DNA of 64,000 nucleotides, taken from Nocardia grenadensis NBRC 108939. Lineage in GTDB: Bacteria > Actinomycetota > Actinomycetes > Mycobacteriales > Mycobacteriaceae. The translations under genes were made by a program, and so were the position numbers. Every line of letters begins with the position of its first letter. Position 1 is the first letter of the stretch. Below, piece after piece: positions 9,883 to 18,560 of this stretch. The DNA is taken from the NCBI RefSeq assembly GCF_001613445.1, contig NZ_BDCJ01000012.1, positions 186,001 to 250,000 of the forward strand, given 5' to 3'. Under the pieces are notes generated by a model. It saw nothing but the letters and a program-made list of their open reading frames with translations, was not told the DNA's origin and did no database searches.

Positions 9883-11446
9883 GGCGCACCTCCGCATCGC
9901 CCATCCGCACGTGTACGTTCAAGTTCAGCACCGGCGCGTCCCCGCCGGGTCCGGTCAGCCCGTCCGGGCAGGTCGCCTCGCCCATCCGGACGGTGCATTC
10001 GGTGCGGACGTTCATGTTCTCGGGTAGCAGGACCATCGCCTGACCCATCTGCACATCGACATCGACGGTCTTGTCCGCGGTGAGGTCGATACCGCGCAGA
10101 TCGAGCGTGCCCGACCCCATGGTGACCTTGTACTCCGGCCGTACCTCGGTGGCCGAGGCCGGCGCCCAGGTGCGATCGCCCATGGTAGGGCTCTGCAGGT
10201 CCACCGGTCCGATCACCGCGGCGAGCAGCACGAAGGCCGCCAAGGGAGCGGTGACCAGCAGCAGGCCGTGGCCGCGGCGCCGCAACGATCCGAACACCAG
10301 ACCCAGCCCGATCACCGCCAGGGCGATCGCGCCGATCCGCCCCGGGGTCATCCATTCGTTACCCGCTACGGCGGTGGCACCGGCGGCCGCCGCCGCCAGG
10401 ACCGCGAGGCCGAGAACGACCGGGGTGAAGCGGGAACGTGGCCGTGGCTCGACGGCCGGTACGACCATCGTGCGGGCCGGCGCGGGTTCGGGCAGATCCC
10501 AGGCCAGTGGCGCGACACCCAGCGGGTCCCAGGAGGGCGGGGTGCGATGTTCGAACGCCGCGGTGCCGGACTTGTTCATATCGATAGTGGGGCGGGCGGC
10601 TCGGAAGGTACCCGTACCCGCGCCCGGCCGGTCCCCGGCCGGGTCGGCCGGAGCCGTGGGCGCGCCGGGTGAGCTCTCGGCCGGTGCGGGATCGGCCGTC
10701 CCGGAATCGCCGATCCCGCCGCTCTGCTCGGTTCCTGTGACCCGCGCAGGGCCGGGGGCCGCGTCACCGCTCTTGGTGAGCAGTGGGCGTGCCGGTTGCG
10801 GGGGATCGCCGGCGGTGCCGTCCGAGGCCGTCGGGGCCTGCGGGATGTCGGCGAGCGGGTCGGGGACGTAGCGTTCCGGCAGCCTCGTGTACGGCGTGTA
10901 CACATCCGTCGGGGGTGCGTAGGGGTCGCCCCCGCCCTGCGGGAACATGGCGCCGGGATAACCGGTGGTACCGGGGTTGCCCAGCGACTCCGGCTCGACG
11001 GTGCCAGGTGGCAGCGGCGGTGGTTCGGGGGAACGCATGTGTAGCATCCACCAGCCCGCGAGCATCAGCGCCAGCGCGATGACCCCGGAGCCGCCCAGCC
11101 CGATCCCCACCGGGCCCATCGTGCTCACCGCGATCGCCAGCGCCACGATCAGCACGATGGTCTTGGTCTGGTTCGGTGATTCCTGATCCCTGCGGGTGAG
11201 CGACTCCGCCATGGAACCGCGCCCCCCGGGTTCCGGGAACAGTAGCCATCCCGCCAGGTAGAGCACGATTCCGGCACCGCCGAAAATGGTGGACACCACG
11301 AACGCCACCCGGACCAGTACCGGATCGACACCGTAGCGATGGCCGAAACCCGCCGCGACTCCGGCGATCGGGCCTCGCCGGGGCAGCCGAACCGGCCGGG
11401 TCTGCCACATCTGCTGCAGCTGATCGCCGAAGCTCGTTCTCGTCAT
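9875..11446 (-). CDS. PspC/toastrack envelope membrane protein
   Basis: A 523-residue membrane protein. It begins with a PspC domain (RRGPIAGVAAGFGHRYGVDP, then VRVAFVVSTIFGGAGIVLYL), continues with more hydrophobic helices, a long disordered Pro/Gly-rich stretch, further helices, and ends in a beta-rich domain (YKVTMGSGTLDLRGIDL, VDVDVQMGQAMVLLPENMNV) of the DUF2154/LiaF 'toastrack' type. Related actinobacterial proteins often pair with two-component systems that sense membrane stress. It is divergent from a PspC-histidine kinase, so I infer they form one sensory unit. An in-frame ATG at 11455 is the alternative start. Confidence 0.8.
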   Translation of the reverse strand: MTRTSFGDQLQQMWQTRPVRLPRRGPIAGVAAGFGHRYGVDPVLVRVAFVVSTIFGGAGIVLYLAGWLLFPEPGGRGSMAESLTRRDQESPNQTKTIVLIVALAIAVSTMGPVGIGLGGSGVIALALMLAGWWMLHMRSPEPPPLPPGTVEPESLGNPGTTGYPGAMFPQGGGDPYAPPTDVYTPYTRLPERYVPDPLADIPQAPTASDGTAGDPPQPARPLLTKSGDAAPGPARVTGTEQSGGIGDSGTADPAPAESSPGAPTAPADPAGDRPGAGTGTFRAARPTIDMNKSGTAAFEHRTPPSWDPLGVAPLAWDLPEPAPARTMVVPAVEPRPRSRFTPVVLGLAVLAAAAAGATAVAGNEWMTPGRIGAIALAVIGLGLVFGSLRRRGHGLLLVTAPLAAFVLLAAVIGPVDLQSPTMGDRTWAPASATEVRPEYKVTMGSGTLDLRGIDLTADKTVDVDVQMGQAMVLLPENMNVRTECTVRMGEATCPDGLTGPGGDAPVLNLNVHVRMGDAEVRRG

Positions 11447-11606
11447 GGATCCCATGGTCCGCTCGGGGCGCCCACGCGCACATCGGGGTGAACCCTGAAG
11501 TTGGACCGGAAAACCTCCTGAGCACCGTCGACTGGGGCGACCCGAGACCGATATCAGGGTGTTTCCCCATGGCTGCCGGTGCGGTTCCCGTGCCAGTATC
11601 GAGGGT

Positions 11607-13076
11607 ATGTGCCCGTTCGGACCTGCCTTCTACACGCGGGGGGCCGCTGCCGGGCCCGGGGCGGTTCCCGAGGCCGATACCCCACGTCTGGTGCGCCGCT
11701 CCGGCGGCCGGATCGTCGGCGGGGTGGCCGGCGGTGTCGCCGACCATCTCGGTATCGACGTCCTCAAGGTACGGATGGTCTTCGTCCTGCTCTCCGCGCT
11801 GGCGGGGGCCGGGATAGTCGCCTACAGCCTGCTGTGGATCTTCACGCCCGACGGCACCGACTCCGGTCGCCCGTCGGGTACCGAGCGCCGGCAGGCGATC
11901 GGGCTGGCCCTGCTCGGGCTGGGTTTGTCGGTGGCGGTGTCGTGGGCGTTCAGTGGCGCGGCGGCGCGGGTCATCGCGCCGATCGTGGTGATCGCGGTGG
12001 GCGCGGCACTGGTGTGGCGCGAATACGACGCCGACGGTCCGCGGTCGCTGGTCGGTATACCGGCGAAACCGTCGGTGGTGACCTGGTCGCGCATTATCGC
12101 GGGCGTGACGTTGGTGGTCACCGGGCTGGCGGTGGTGGTGCTGTCCCAGCTGGACTGGGGTTCCCTCGGCTCGGCGCTGCTGGCCGTGGCCGCGACCCTG
12201 ATCGGGGTGGGTCTGCTGACCGTTCCACTCGGCCTGCGGCTCATGCATTCGCTGAATGCCGAGCGTGCCGCGCGCATTCGTAACGAGGAACGCGAGGAGA
12301 TCGCCTCCCACCTGCACGATTCGGTACTGCAGACGCTCGCCCTGATCCAGCGGCAGGCCGACGACCCCCATGAGGTGCTGCGGCTGGCACGCAGTCAGGA
12401 GCGGGAGCTGCGCCGCTGGTTGTTCGCCGATTCGGGTCCGGCCGAATCCAGCCTCGCCGCCGCACTGCGCACTATCGCCGGCGAAGTGGAGGACCAGCAC
12501 GGAGTGAAGGTCACCCCCGTGACGGTGGGCGATGTGGCGATGGACGGTACGGAGAGCGGCTCCGGCCTGCCGAAGGAGCATTTCACCGCGGTGCTGGGCG
12601 CCACCCGCGAAGCCCTGGTGAACGCCGCCAAACATGCCGGGGTCGCCGATATCGACCTGTTCGCCGAGGCCGAACCGCACCAGGTCAGCGTGTTCGTCCG
12701 CGACCGCGGGACCGGTTTCGACCCCGATTCGATCCCCGAGGACCGCCACGGCCTGGCCCGTTCGATCCGCGCCCGGGTGGAGCGCCGCGGGGGCACCGTG
12801 GAGATCGTCTCGGAGCCCGGCCGGGGCACCGAGGTCCGCATCATCATGCCGCGAACCGATTCCGGGTCTTCGGAAGCGGAAGAGCAAGTGAACGAAGTCC
12901 GGGACGAAACGGTGGGGTCCGACCCCGCGGAAGCCTTCCGCCGGGCCGCCGCGCCCACCCCGGCCCCCGAACCGCAGGATCAGCCCCGAATGGACTCCAC
13001 CGAGGTCGTCACCGCCGCTATCACCCGGCCGCACCGGGCCACTGCCGACCCGGTACCCCCGAACGGCCACCGCTGA
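11607..13076 (+). CDS. PspC-fused sensor histidine kinase
   Basis: A 489-residue membrane kinase. The N-terminal PspC domain (GGRIVGGVAGGVADHLGIDV, VRMVFVLLSALAGAGIVAY) is followed by several helices, a HisKA_3 domain with phospho-acceptor His237 in SHLHDSVLQTLALIQRQ, and an HATPase_c domain (REALVNAAKHAG N box, DRGTGFD and GRGTEVRI motifs). The C-terminal 70 residues are disordered. ATG 11607 is preferred over an open upstream extension. The partner response regulator follows after a 553-bp gap that contains a palindromic element; the PspC/toastrack protein is divergent. Confidence 0.88.
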   Translation: MCPFGPAFYTRGAAAGPGAVPEADTPRLVRRSGGRIVGGVAGGVADHLGIDVLKVRMVFVLLSALAGAGIVAYSLLWIFTPDGTDSGRPSGTERRQAIGLALLGLGLSVAVSWAFSGAAARVIAPIVVIAVGAALVWREYDADGPRSLVGIPAKPSVVTWSRIIAGVTLVVTGLAVVVLSQLDWGSLGSALLAVAATLIGVGLLTVPLGLRLMHSLNAERAARIRNEEREEIASHLHDSVLQTLALIQRQADDPHEVLRLARSQERELRRWLFADSGPAESSLAAALRTIAGEVEDQHGVKVTPVTVGDVAMDGTESGSGLPKEHFTAVLGATREALVNAAKHAGVADIDLFAEAEPHQVSVFVRDRGTGFDPDSIPEDRHGLARSIRARVERRGGTVEIVSEPGRGTEVRIIMPRTDSGSSEAEEQVNEVRDETVGSDPAEAFRRAAAPTPAPEPQDQPRMDSTEVVTAAITRPHRATADPVPPNGHR

Positions 13077-13629
13077 TGGACTCCGCGCCGGACCTGCGCA
13101 CCGGCCGGATCCCGGCCGAGGCGGGCCGATTCGCGGGCGCCATCCGCACTTGCCCCGCGGATCCGTCGCCTGCGGCGTGGATACGATCGTGCGCCGGGCC
13201 GGTTCGACTTCGAGTTCGTCGCCTTCCCGGCTGTCAGCGGTTGTGCATACCGGCGCGTGCCCGCGGTGCGCACCGGGGAACACCTGGTCGGCAATCCGAT
13301 ACTGCGACAGACACCTCCGTCGACGGAATGGCCGGTGTGGCCGGGGACCACACCGCCCCCGCATCACCAACGGCGGCACCCGAATCTCTTCCTCACCACG
13401 CACCTGAAACCATGTATCGGACGATAATCAGCAGTGGTGCCCTGTCCTACTCGGCCGCCTCACCCGGCGCCGAGTCCAGCGAGGCCCCCAAAGGGTCGAG
13501 GCCCGTCTCGCCGTTCAGGCCTCGAAGCGCATGCGCGAAGCGCGAGTCTCGAGGCCTGAACGGCGAGACCGAGGGGGCCTCGACCCCGCGGCGCCGAAGG
13601 CGCCGCAATTGAATACAGAGAGGGTGGGT
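13077..13629. other. Spacer between histidine kinase and response regulator
   Basis: This 553-bp gap is unusual for a kinase-regulator pair. Its first 400 bp carries only frames without recognisable families; I cannot exclude gene remnants. The 3' part is occupied by the palindromic element at 13493-13606. Confidence 0.5.
13493..13606. repeat. Large compound palindromic element
   Basis: A 33-nt left strand (13493-13525) pairs perfectly with 13549-13569 (21 bp) and, after a 5-nt bulge, with 13575-13586 (12 bp). The 23-nt loop holds the short palindrome GCGCATGCGC. A second hairpin with 8-bp arms (13588-13595 and 13599-13606) follows at once. A stretch like the right arm recurs at 6344-6363. 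It could be a REP/MITE-like repeat, a terminator of the kinase transcript, or a leader structure of the response regulator. Confidence 0.8.
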
Positions 13630-14265
13630 GTGCGGGTTTTTCTGGTGGATGATCACGCCGTTTTCCGTTCCGGAGTGCGGGCCGAGTTGAGCCGGGAGAG
13701 GGATATGGAGGTGGTCGGGGAGGCCGGTGGGGTGGCCGAGGCCGTGGCGGGGATCAACAGTGCGAAACCCGATGTGGTGCTGCTGGATGTGCATATGCCC
13801 GATGGGGGCGGCGTGGCGGTGTTGCACGGTATCGACAGTGGCCCGGTGTGTCTGGCGTTGAGTGTGTCCGATGCCGCCGAGGATGTGATCGCGGTGATCC
13901 GGGCCGGTGCCCGGGGGTATGTGACCAAGACGATTTCCGGTGCCGAACTGGCCGACGGGATCCGCCGGGTGGCCGGCGGTGATGCGGTGTTCAGCCCGCG
14001 GCTGGCGGGTTTCGTTCTGGATTCGTTCACGGGGAAGTCTCCGGTACCCGAGCCGCCGCTGGATCCGGAGCTGGATTCGCTGACCCCGCGTGAGCTGGAG
14101 GTTTTGCGTCTGCTGGCGCGTGGTTACACCTATCGGGAGATCGCCGAGAAATTGTTCATCTCGGTGAAGACGGTGGAGACCCATGCGTCGAATGTGCTGC
14201 GTAAAACGCAGCAGTCCAACCGGAACGCGCTCACTCGGTGGGCGCATCGGCGGCGTATCGACTGA
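13630..14265 (+). CDS. LuxR-family response regulator
   Basis: A 211-residue NarL/LuxR-type regulator. The receiver starts MRVFLVDDHAVFRSG with Asp53 (VVLLDVHMPDG) as phospho-acceptor, and the C-terminal HTH is LTPRELEVLRLLARGYTYRE followed by IAEKLFISVKTVETHASNVL. GTG 13630 has GAGAGG about 7 nt upstream; GTG 13624 is the alternative. It is presumably phosphorylated by the PspC-histidine kinase upstream. Targets are not evident, though the divergent PspC/toastrack gene is a natural candidate by analogy with LiaRS-type systems. Confidence 0.9.
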   Translation: MRVFLVDDHAVFRSGVRAELSRERDMEVVGEAGGVAEAVAGINSAKPDVVLLDVHMPDGGGVAVLHGIDSGPVCLALSVSDAAEDVIAVIRAGARGYVTKTISGAELADGIRRVAGGDAVFSPRLAGFVLDSFTGKSPVPEPPLDPELDSLTPRELEVLRLLARGYTYREIAEKLFISVKTVETHASNVLRKTQQSNRNALTRWAHRRRID

Positions 14266-14271
14266 GCGGCG

Positions 14272-15429
14272 TCAGGGGCGGGTGGGGTCGTGCAGACCGC
14301 GTACCGAGCGGGTGACGGTGAATTTCCGGTTGCGGCCCATCACCTCGGTGCGTCCCACCATGCGTTCGACCACCGTGCGGTGGTTGAGATGGTTGTTGTA
14401 GACCGTCCACAGCTCCCCGCCGGGACGTAGGACCCGGCCGGTCTGGGCGAACATCTTGATGGCCGATCCGGTGTGCACGGCGGCGCCCACATGGAACGGC
14501 GGATTGCATACGACCAGGTCGGCGCTGTTGTCGGGGGCGCCGGTCATGGCGTCGTCGCGGACCACCCGGACCTGGTCGGTGAGCTGGTTGGCCGCGGCGG
14601 TGGCGGTGGCGGAGGCCACGGCGGCGGCGGATTGGTCGGTGCCGACCACGGCGAGTCCGGGGCGGGACCTGGCCAGTGCCACCGCCAGTATCCCGGTGCC
14701 GCAGCCGAGGTCGACGGCGTCGCGGGCGTCGGGTTTCATCGCGCGCAGATGTTCGAGCAGAAACCGGGTGCCGATATCGAGGCGGGCGCCGGAGAACGCG
14801 GCGCCGTGCGCGACCACCTCGATTCCGATCTCGCCGATGTGCTCGTGCACCGGGAATCGGGGCGCGCCCACCGGTTTCGGGCCGCGGACCAGCAGGGTGC
14901 GCGATTTCTGCCGGCCGCGGCTGGCCCGCACCTCGGAAAATGATTCGGCCAGCACCTCGTTCATGGCCTTGGTCAGGTATTTGTCGCGGCCGCCGGCGAA
15001 GACGCGGACCGCGGGGTGGGCGTAACGGGCGATGGCCTCGGCGATTTCGGCCAGACCGGCCAGGACGCGCGGTAGCCGCAGCAGGACGACGGTCGCCCCA
15101 CGGAGCAGACTCTCGTCCAGCGGATGGGCGGTGTAGCGGTCGGCGAGACCGAGGGTCCGGGCATTGGCGGCGAGGGCGAGTTCACCGGTGAGCAGGTCCT
15201 GGTGGACCCGGATTCGATGCAGGTCGTGGGCGGCGGCGGCGCCGAGGGTGAGGGCGCCGTAACCGTCACCGATCACCGCGACCGTTTCCCGGGCGGTGGC
15301 GGCTTCGGCGAGCGCTTCCGCGGCCACGTCGAGAATCAGGCGGTCGGCGGCATCGACGGCGTACAGGTTGGCGGCCTCCACATCCGGATAGCGGCGCAAC
15401 CGTTCCAGTAGGTCCTCCACATCTCGCAC
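14272..15429 (-). CDS. Class I methyltransferase, RsmC/RlmG-like
   Basis: A 385-residue SAM-dependent methyltransferase. The C-terminal half has motif I VDLGCGTGILAVALA, motif II VVGTDQS and the N6/N2-methyltransferase signature VVCNPPFH. The N-terminal half is a degenerate methyltransferase-like domain, the two-lobe layout of RsmC/RlmG guanine-N2 rRNA methyltransferases. The substrate is inferred to be rRNA. The GTG at 15427-15429 starts the protein. It converges with the response regulator, stops 6 bp apart. Confidence 0.8.
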   Translation of the reverse strand: MRDVEDLLERLRRYPDVEAANLYAVDAADRLILDVAAEALAEAATARETVAVIGDGYGALTLGAAAAHDLHRIRVHQDLLTGELALAANARTLGLADRYTAHPLDESLLRGATVVLLRLPRVLAGLAEIAEAIARYAHPAVRVFAGGRDKYLTKAMNEVLAESFSEVRASRGRQKSRTLLVRGPKPVGAPRFPVHEHIGEIGIEVVAHGAAFSGARLDIGTRFLLEHLRAMKPDARDAVDLGCGTGILAVALARSRPGLAVVGTDQSAAAVASATATAAANQLTDQVRVVRDDAMTGAPDNSADLVVCNPPFHVGAAVHTGSAIKMFAQTGRVLRPGGELWTVYNNHLNHRTVVERMVGRTEVMGRNRKFTVTRSVRGLHDPTRP

Positions 15430-15585
15430 AGGTCAAGTGTGCTAGATCGTTGCCGCGGACCGGCGGCCGCCCCGTCGAATGGTCGGCGTTTCCGCTGCGT
15501 GCGCCCCCGCGGCCCGGCCAGGGCGCCCGTCGGTCGTGGCACACCGGGAAAGGGCATGTTCCCGCAGGACAGCGGTTACGCCGGT

Positions 15586-15591
15586 TAGCAT
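15586..15591 (+). promoter_or_regulatory. -10 box, leaderless lipoprotein gene
   Basis: TAGCAT lies seven bases before the ATG at 15599, consistent with a leaderless transcript. Confidence 0.5.
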
Positions 15592-15598
15592 CGGCCGC

Positions 15599-16222
15599 AT
15601 GCGTACCGGGCGTGTTCTGGTGGTGGTGGCCATGCTGGGTTTTCTCGCGGGATGTGCCCACTCCGGCTCCGCACCACCGGTTAGCTCTCCGGAGCTGGTA
15701 CCGGCGGTGCCGAGTTCGGAGGTGGACACCCCCGGTCTGCCGGCGCCACCCGTGCCGTTGCCGGGGGAGCCGGTGCCCGCGCCCGACGATACGGTCCCCA
15801 AACAGGCCGCGGCCTCGCCGGGGGCGGCGCTGACCGTGACCGATATCCGGCTGAGCAGGCATGCGGGGTTCGATCGGGTGGAATACGACCTCGGTGGGGA
15901 GGGCACTCCGGGTTGGAGCGTGTGGTATACCGGCCGGGCGGTCCAGGACGGCAGCGGCCGGGAGCTGGAGGTGGCGGGCGAATCGGTGCTCGAGGTGCGG
16001 ATCACCGGGTCGGCCTATCCCTTCGACAGCCGGGTGGCGCCCTATTCCGGTCCCGACCCGGCCACCGACCCGGCGGTGCCGGGAATCGCCGGGGTGTACC
16101 GGACCACGGTTTTCGAGGGGGTCACGCAATCGTTCATCGGGGTTGCCGGTGACCGGCCGGGCTTCACGGTATCCACCGCCACCATGCCGAATCGCCTGGT
16201 GATCGATATCGCCACCGGGTAG
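15599..16222 (+). CDS. AMIN-like domain lipoprotein
   Basis: A 207-residue putative lipoprotein. The signal peptide (MRTGRVLVVVAMLGFLAGC) ends in the lipobox LAGC with the cysteine at residue 19. A Pro-rich linker of about 60 residues leads to a beta-rich domain starting LTVTDIRLSRHAGFDRVEYD and ending FTVSTATMPNRLVIDIAT, a pattern common in actinobacterial AMIN-like proteins. Expected location is the outer face of the membrane or cell wall; function unknown. ATG 15599 is supported by the lipobox position and the -10 box. Confidence 0.75.
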   Translation: MRTGRVLVVVAMLGFLAGCAHSGSAPPVSSPELVPAVPSSEVDTPGLPAPPVPLPGEPVPAPDDTVPKQAAASPGAALTVTDIRLSRHAGFDRVEYDLGGEGTPGWSVWYTGRAVQDGSGRELEVAGESVLEVRITGSAYPFDSRVAPYSGPDPATDPAVPGIAGVYRTTVFEGVTQSFIGVAGDRPGFTVSTATMPNRLVIDIATG

Positions 16223-16379
16223 CGTGTGCTGCGCCCGGTATCGGTTGACGATCAATGACGAGGCTGGGCGGTCGAAATACGACCCGACGCAGTACGGTTG
16301 ACAGCACCGGCGGCTCAGATGTCCGGCGTGCCGGGGCGAGAATACGGGGTCGTGGGCATCCGAGGGGAGTGCAACACCT

Positions 16380-16910
16380 ATGCGACGACTCGAACGAGCC
16401 GGTCTCGCCACCGCTGTGACCGCGCTCATCGCGGGTGGTTTCATCGCTGCCTGCTCGAATACGGTGACCGGTACCGCCCAGGTGAACCAGTCCGAGTTGC
16501 AGCTGTACACCTCCGAAGTCAGATCGTCGTCGGCCGCGGCCTCCTCGTCGCGCGCCGCCGCGGCGGCGGCCGCCGCCACCGATGTGTGCGAGGCGCTGCG
16601 CGACAACAACAATCCCGCGGTCGACGCGTTCAACGCTTATATCGACGCCAGTGACGCCAAGGCGCCAGATCTCGAACCCAAGAAGCGGGCCGCGATCACC
16701 GCGCTGCGCGATACCGCCAACAAGATCGATCAGAACCTGAACCCGGATGTGCCGGGCGATGTCTCCACTCCGATGCGCACCTACCGCGACAATCTGAAAT
16801 CACTGGCCGACCTGCTGGAACGCAATGCCTCGGTCGACGAGGTGAACGGGCAGATCGATACGTTCAACGCGGACAAGGACGCGGCGTTCGACGCCTGCGG
16901 CGGGTACTGA
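16380..16910 (+). CDS. Hypothetical lipoprotein
   Basis: A 176-residue putative lipoprotein with lipobox IAAC (Cys25) after an N-terminal helix. A low-complexity Ser/Ala run at about residues 48-65 precedes a helical domain containing two cysteines (DVCEALRDNNN and DACGGY at the C-terminus) that could form a disulfide. AGGGGAG about 11 nt upstream supports ATG 16380. I do not recognise the family. It converges with imuB. Confidence 0.65.
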   Translation: MRRLERAGLATAVTALIAGGFIAACSNTVTGTAQVNQSELQLYTSEVRSSSAAASSSRAAAAAAAATDVCEALRDNNNPAVDAFNAYIDASDAKAPDLEPKKRAAITALRDTANKIDQNLNPDVPGDVSTPMRTYRDNLKSLADLLERNASVDEVNGQIDTFNADKDAAFDACGGY

Positions 16911-16970
16911 GCGCGGCGGTCACCGAATCTCCGTAGCGTGGAAGCCGCGTCCTTCAGGGCCGGGAGGAAG

Positions 16971-18560
16971 TCAATCGTAGAGCCCTTCCACATACCACCG
17001 GTCGTTCTCGGCGAAGAGCAACAGACTGTGCGGACCGGGTAGTTCGACCTGCGCGCGGGCGCTGGGTGCCGATCCGGGCGACCACCACAGTTCGTCCAGC
17101 AGCCAGGGGCCGGCCCAGGCGGTGAGCCGCCAGCCGGCTCGTCCCCAACGCAGCCGCGCCGGTGGTCCACTGAAAGCCCCGCGCTCGGTGATCCGCACCG
17201 GTGCGCCGTCGGCGGATTCCAGGGTGACCGGCGGACGGTCGAGCATGATCACGGCGGGGGCGGGTTCGGGGATACGGCCCGGCCAGGGCGGTGCCGGATC
17301 GGTATGCGGGGCGCGTTCGTCACCGAACGCGACCATGGTGACGCGTTCGGCCGGGCCGCGTCCGCCGCTGAGCACACCCACCTGCACCGCGTCGCCACCG
17401 AGCAGGCCCTGGACGCGGACCAGGGCGCGCAGTGCGCGTTCGTCGCCCGATCCGGTATCGCCCCACAGCCCCAGCTGCAGGGCGCCGGCCGGCACCACCT
17501 CCACGGGCACCAGATGCAACAGGATGACCGGGCCGGTGGGGCGGCCGTTCGGGGGCCGGGTCAGCCAGCCGTCCAACTGCCAGCGCACCCGGTCGGCGAC
17601 GCCGTCGGCGGTCAGCGGTTCGGCGCAGCGCCAGACCCGGGACAGGTTCTCGCCTGTTTCGGTTTCGGCGCGGATCTCGAGCCGGGTGCAGGCCAGTGCG
17701 GCGGCCGACAGCGCCGCGGTGAGGCGGGTGGCCAGCAGCCGGCCGGCGAAGGCGGCCCGGTCGACCCGGTCGATGGGCGGATCGCAGGGGAGCCGGACCT
17801 CCAGATCCGGTGCGGGCCGGCGCGGCGCCGGCGGGCGTTCCGGTAGGGCGCGGGCGGTGCGGTGCGCGAGGATCGCGTCCGTACCGAACCGGGAGGTCAC
17901 CTGGGCCGGTGTCAGCTCGGCGAAATCCCCGATCCGGCGCAGGCCCAGGCGGTGCAGCAGATCTATGAGCGCGGCCCGTTCCGCGGCCGCGGGACCCGGT
18001 TCGGCCACCAGCTCCGCGATAGGCAGCGGGGCCAGGAACCGGGCGTCGCCCCCGGGGGCCACGAGGGTCCCGTGCCGGGCAGCGATGATCGCGGTGGATA
18101 GTTCGTCGGCGATGCCCACCCGTGCCTCCACGCCGGCGGTGGCCAGCGCGGTGAGTACCCGGCGGGTCGCGGCCTCGGCGGAACCGAAATAGCGGACGAC
18201 GCCGCGGGCGGACAGGGCGAGCAGACCGGGCCGCAGCACTTCCACGCCGGAGGCGAGGGTGTCCACGGTCGCGGCGACCGGTTCGAACAGCCGGGCATCA
18301 CGGTCCGGGTCCTGTTGCGCCACGACGAGTTCCGGGCAGCGGCCCTGGGCTTCACGTTTGCGCATACCGCGGCGCACCCCCGCCTCGCGGGCGGTGGCCG
18401 AGCAGGTGACCACCCGGTTCGCGTGGAGTACCGCCACCGGTTGTTCCGGCGGTAACCCCGCGCTCGCCGCCGCCGCGACCGCCGGCCAGTCCGGGCACCA
18501 CACCGCCATGACCCGGGGGCCGCCGCGGGCGGTGCCCGGTGCGGACCGGTCAGGAGGCAA
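16971..18560 (-). CDS. imuB: ImuB, Y-family polymerase-like mutasome protein
   Basis: A 529-residue DNA polymerase Y-family protein of the ImuB group (MAVWCPDWPAVAAAASAG, GVRRGMRKREAQGRCPELVV, RYFGSAEAATRRVL, HRLGLRRIGDFAELTPAQV). In mycobacteria ImuB lacks polymerase activity and links ImuA' and DnaE2 to the beta clamp during damage-induced mutagenesis. The first ATG is at 18509, but a TTG at 18560 has AGGAG 7 nt upstream and overlaps the imuA' stop by 11 nt, so I prefer it; it also gives the usual family length. It is transcribed with imuA' behind a LexA box. Confidence 0.88.
   Translation of the reverse strand: MPPDRSAPGTARGGPRVMAVWCPDWPAVAAAASAGLPPEQPVAVLHANRVVTCSATAREAGVRRGMRKREAQGRCPELVVAQQDPDRDARLFEPVAATVDTLASGVEVLRPGLLALSARGVVRYFGSAEAATRRVLTALATAGVEARVGIADELSTAIIAARHGTLVAPGGDARFLAPLPIAELVAEPGPAAAERAALIDLLHRLGLRRIGDFAELTPAQVTSRFGTDAILAHRTARALPERPPAPRRPAPDLEVRLPCDPPIDRVDRAAFAGRLLATRLTAALSAAALACTRLEIRAETETGENLSRVWRCAEPLTADGVADRVRWQLDGWLTRPPNGRPTGPVILLHLVPVEVVPAGALQLGLWGDTGSGDERALRALVRVQGLLGGDAVQVGVLSGGRGPAERVTMVAFGDERAPHTDPAPPWPGRIPEPAPAVIMLDRPPVTLESADGAPVRITERGAFSGPPARLRWGRAGWRLTAWAGPWLLDELWWSPGSAPSARAQVELPGPHSLLLFAENDRWYVEGLYD

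Noticed and set aside
10764-13403. Long minus-strand frame across the PspC genes and kinase
   Set aside because: It lies out of frame with the PspC protein and antisense to the kinase; no domain is recognisable.
13076-13612. Frame starting at the kinase stop and running through the palindromic element
   Set aside because: It overlaps the stop like a coupled gene, but the protein is Arg/Pro-rich without features and it reads through the hairpins. I treat it as non-coding.
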